Below are positions 61,233 through 64,000 of a DNA stretch of 64,000 nt, piece by piece. The number at the start of each line of letters is the position of its first letter. Within the stretch, counting starts at the first letter, position 1. The notes beneath the pieces are model-generated. The model saw only the letters and a list, made by a program, of their open reading frames with translations, was not told where the DNA came from and ran no database searches. The translations under genes and the position numbers were made by a program. The stretch comes from Microcebus murinus (Eukaryota; Chordata; Mammalia; Primates; Cheirogaleidae): the NCBI RefSeq assembly GCF_040939455.1, contig NC_134108.1, positions 11,251,501-11,315,500 on the forward strand. The letters are read 5' to 3'.

Positions 61233-61311
61233 CGAAGTCAGACACACTCCCAGTCTTCGTGAGCTGCACGTCATAAACACCGAGTGGAAAGATTTCTATT
61301 TCATCGTAAAC
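61233..61311 (-). CDS. TIAM2: TIAM2 window exon 3: start of the PDZ domain
   Basis: A 79-nt exon (phase 0 to 1) encoding VYDEIEIFPLGVYDVQLTKT followed by GSVSDF and the first base of a Gly codon. It opens the PDZ domain: the first beta strand (VYDVQLTKTG) and the start of the carboxylate-binding loop (SDFGFAV, completed in exon 4). In TIAM proteins the PDZ domain binds C-terminal tails of partners such as syndecan or CASPR-family receptors (family knowledge, mainly from TIAM1). Acceptor TTTTGTAG, donor TTCG|GTAAGC. Confidence 0.95.
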
Positions 61312-61549
61312 CTACAAAAGGTAAAAAATGTCAAAATCAAAGGATGTGGTGTTATAATACCTTAAAAAATTATTTTGACACCTTTTTTCATAATAAATCA
61401 AGAAGCTGTTAAGATCCCCTTCATATGGAGACAGTTTCCTAACTAGACACCAAATTTAAACAGAATTTTTCTCCAAAGACAAATCTTTAAAACCAAAAAG
61501 GCCATGAGTGTGGTTCAGATTTCCCTTTCTGAAGCTGATGCACACTCGC
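61312..61549 (-). other. TIAM2: TIAM2 short GC-AG intron between exons 2 and 3
   Basis: A 238-nt intron, the shortest in the window. It starts GCGAGT and ends TTTTGTAG. Flanking exons join in frame (…MQEQ then VYDEIE…). GC-AG introns are a known minority class handled by the ordinary U2 spliceosome. Confidence 0.88.
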
Positions 61550-61654
61550 CTGCTCTTGCATATACTCATACGGCGCAGGGACGCAGCGTTCAATGTTGTC
61601 ATCCACTAATTTCCGAAGTTGTAGGCCATAGTGGCTGGGTTCCAACTGCCTCAT
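61550..61654 (-). CDS. TIAM2: TIAM2 window exon 2: Ras-binding domain, C-terminal part
   Basis: A 105-nt exon (35 codons, phase 0 to 0) encoding MRQLEPSHYGLQLRKLVDDN and then ...APYEYMQEQ. This is the second half of the RBD and the start of the linker to the PDZ domain. The acceptor is a good TTCTTTGTAG. The donor is non-canonical: the last codon CAG is followed by GCGAGT rather than GT. The next GT (four bases downstream) would break the frame and give a stop five codons on, so the GC donor is the only one nearby that continues into the recognisable exon 3. See the findings. Confidence 0.93.
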
Positions 61655-61766
61655 CTACAAAGAAAAAGACCGTTATTTAGTGTTTAAATGTTCTTCCTGT
61701 ATTCATCACTGTTCAGCAAGCTGATTAAAAATCAAAGTAGAAATCTCCAAAAGAATATTACATACA

Positions 61767-62030
61767 GGCCAGGAGCAATGGCTCACACCTGTAATCCTAG
61801 CACTCTGGGAGGCCGAGGCGGGAGTTTGAGACCAGCCTGAACAAGAGGCAAGACCCCGTCTCTATAAAAAACAGAAAAATTAGCCAGGCATGGTGGTGTG
61901 TGCCTGTAGTCCCAGCTACTTGGCAGGCTGAGGCAGGAAGATCACTTGATCCCAGGAGTCTGAGGTTGCTGTGAGCTAGGCTGATGCCACTGTACTGTAG
62001 CCTGGAAGACAGAGGCTCAAAAAAAAAAAT
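61767..62030 (+). mobile_element. Alu SINE (dimeric, shortened left arm)
   Basis: Begins GGCCAGGAGCAATGGCTCAC, carries the Alu landmarks 'ctgtaatcctagcactctgggaggccgag' (left arm) and 'tgtagtcccagctact' (right arm), and ends in an A run at about 62018-62029. The left arm lacks the usual stretch between the A box region and 'gagtttgagacc', so it is internally deleted. The 'gttgctgtgagctaggctgatgccac' segment is the form seen in strepsirrhine Alus. Oriented opposite to TIAM2. Confidence 0.92.
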
Positions 62031-62388
62031 ACTATATACAATTTGCTGACTTTAAATCTATTAAAACAGCTCAAATTTAAATACTTGTATGCAAAAAAGA
62101 AAAGAGGGGACAAATAATTATTTTTAAGGTTTTCTCTAAATGATATTGCTTATAATCACTAAAGGCAAGAGATGCATCTTAAGAAGTACAATGGAATTAT
62201 CTAAGAGTAGGTCTGTCACAATCTCAGCAAATGCTGTCTCTTTAATATATTGGCTGTACCTAACTTTGTTTCCCATTATTAAAGTAGAGAAATTTGTAAA
62301 ATCCAAACAAATCTACAGACTTCAGAATTAAGAAATTCCTATTACAAAAACTTTTCAAAAGGAAAATGTGTACACACATGCACCCACA

Positions 62389-62422
62389 CTCACTCACACA
62401 CACACACACACACACACACACA
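62389..62422. repeat. (CA)n microsatellite
   Basis: A run of CA dinucleotides with an impure left edge (cact/cactca). Likely length-polymorphic. It sits in an intron and has no evident function. Confidence 0.9.
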
Positions 62423-63422
62423 TAATCTTACCTTCTCTTTCTCTCTCATACACACTTTCAACGTGAGAAATTTATCTCAGGCCTATGCTCCAGCTGGGTC
62501 TAACTAACCCACTACTTATGACACCTTCTATCTCTTAGAAAATTTACCAGTTTAATAGCTGATACCACTGGTATAGAACAACACTTTGTTTTCTGAATGA
62601 AAGCCTCATATACTGGAGCAAAAGGAAATTAAGTTCATTAGCATATAAGCTACATATAAAAATATATAGTATCCTAAAGCATCAAGTCAAAGTGAAAAAG
62701 GATAACTAAAATTAAACATTATCCACATCTATTAAATGTACATGGTTAGGAGTTACCAAACTCTACATGCTTTTTTTCACCATTTCACATATTTATCTTT
62801 TCTCTGGAAACTTGAAACTATTACTACTTAAGCTGTACTACGCCACCTGGTGGTCTGAAAGCTCTGATCTGATGTTGCTGGATACATTTCCTCTTGGAGG
62901 GCTCCTTTTAAGACTTATCATAAACTTCCTTTTCAGATTGGGAGTAAAACCCAGCTTGAGTAATGAATAAAACATCATCTTATATTAATCTCCATGAAGC
63001 CACTGTGAATGCTATCAAGCTACTTGTTCGACCCAGACAAATCTGGTCAAATTATTTAGGATTATATCAAACTACTTCAAAATTTATGTCACCTTCTTAT
63101 AGAACACCATCTTTAAATAACTTAAACAACAACAGACTCATCATCATTCTATATTTTAAAAAGTATATACAGAATCTTAGACTAGCTCAGGTTCTTCATG
63201 AAGGTGTGGGATCGGGACCTAGCAACTCATTCTTCCAAAGGGATGAGGAACAGAAGGCAAATTAATACACATGCTCATAAATATGTGGGTTAATAAATGT
63301 GCCAACACGTTCCCTACTGTGGAAAGTGAGGCTGTGAACACCACACAATGTAGAAGGCATCAGGATGCAACATGAATGATAGCTTCTGTTCAGAAGTATA
63401 TGTCTGCAGCAAAGTCCATTAC

Positions 63423-63584
63423 CTTGCACGCCAAAGTCAGAATATCTTCTACTCTGTGTTCTGGCTTGATCGTGACCGTAACTCCTTGATTATCCTGAAA
63501 GTGAATATATGCCAGGCTTTCCCACATGTTGTCTCGGGGACCACCATCCCCTGCTGAACCATATATATGCAGAAGTTCATCGAC
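63423..63584 (-). CDS. TIAM2: TIAM2 window exon 1: Ras-binding domain, N-terminal part
   Basis: A 162-nt exon (54 codons, phase 0 to 0) bounded by a CAG acceptor and an AAG|GTAATG donor. It starts VDELLHIYGS and ends VEDILTLACK, matching TIAM2/STEF as I know the family. The segment YIHFQDNQGVTV...KPEHRVEDIL is the first beta strands of the ubiquitin-fold Ras-binding domain. In TIAM proteins this domain binds active Ras and helps place the exchange factor at the membrane. The exon continues in frame into exon 2, 1.77 kb away. A few residues differ from the human protein as I remember it, as expected for a lemur orthologue. The start of the exon is a splice site, not an initiator codon. Confidence 0.95.
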
Positions 63585-64000
63585 CTGTTTGCACATGCCA
63601 AAAGAAAATGCAGACAGATTTGATAAGCAAACGAAAGGAACTACTGAAAGAATGTCCTCTTCATTTATGGAGTATTTATAGTAAGCTCTTTCACATGCTT
63701 CCCATCACTGGCTTCTCGCAACCCTCCAAGGCAGACCATGTTTCCTCACTGGTTTAATGCGGAGGAAACTGAAGCCAGGGGGGCTGAGTGAAAGTCACTC
63801 ACTCCTGGCCCTGTGTGCTCGTTGTCCCTTGCACTATGTCAGCTTGCAACTAACACCAAGTTAGAACAATGCATTCCACGTAAGGCCACTGAATACGCAA
63901 TCTCTCTGCTCTGGAACTGTGGTTGAGAAGGGCTACTCTGAAACCTGCACCAAAGCCCCCAATCCCTTTCCGACCTCCCAGGGCATTCCAGACACACTCT
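63585..64000 (-). other. TIAM2: TIAM2 intron, partial (upstream of window exon 1)
   Basis: Intron sequence preceding window exon 1. It ends in a CAG acceptor just before 63584, with a short pyrimidine run (TTTTCTTTT) about 14-22 nt upstream. The stretch at about 63655-63800 looks like an old antisense MIR SINE (short-range match to the MIR pattern 'gaggaaactgaagc...'). Nothing else is recognised. Confidence 0.85.

Larger units (their letters stand above)
61655..63422 (-). other. TIAM2: TIAM2 intron between exons 1 and 2
   Basis: A 1768-nt intron with a GT donor (GTAATG) and a TTTGTAG acceptor. It contains a sense-plus Alu at 61767-62030 and a CA microsatellite at about 62389-62422. The rest is A/T-rich single-copy-looking sequence with no feature I recognise. 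Confidence 0.9.

Overview
The window is nuclear DNA of a strepsirrhine primate, most likely a lemur and probably a mouse lemur (Microcebus). The evidence is three-fold. The Alu repeats are the lemur form, with an A/T-rich 'aactaatatatatag' linker between the arms. There is a lemur-type L1 3' end. There are also short, well-preserved non-autonomous DNA transposons (one piggyBac, two hAT) of the kind reported as recent in mouse lemur. The species call is an inference.

The window lies inside one protein-coding gene, TIAM2 (STEF), a Rac1 guanine nucleotide exchange factor, transcribed on the minus strand. Twelve consecutive internal coding exons run from position 63584 down to 2789. Joined in that order they give 1590 nt (530 codons) with every splice phase matching and no stop codon. 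They encode, in order, most of the Ras-binding domain (exons 1-2), the PDZ domain (exons 3-5), a linker (end of exon 5, exon 6, start of exon 7) and the Dbl-homology catalytic domain (exons 7-12). The upstream N-terminal half (PH1 and earlier) and the downstream PH2 and tail exons lie outside the window. Exon numbers here are window numbers in transcription order.

Layout: 59.2-63.6 kb holds five closely spaced exons (RBD/PDZ). 33.8-59.2 kb is a 25.5 kb intron rich in repeats: a twin-primed L1 with a nested hAT element, an old hAT-type remnant, lemur Alus and LTR fragments. Exon 6 sits alone at 33.65-33.76 kb and has an L1 fragment almost on top of its splice donor. 10.8-33.7 kb is a 22.9 kb intron with two CpG-rich patches that could mark an internal promoter. 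2.8-10.8 kb holds the six DH exons. 1-2.8 kb is intron with the piggyBac element.

I found no complete gene, no RNA gene, no CRISPR array and no prokaryotic-type system. The most noteworthy observations are: an L1 insertion whose 15-bp target duplication starts at intron base +3 of exon 6; a GC-AG intron in the RBD/PDZ region; a piggyBac MITE; two hAT MITEs with perfect 8-bp target duplications; and a well-placed ATG plus CpG clusters that fit the known short TIAM2 isoform.
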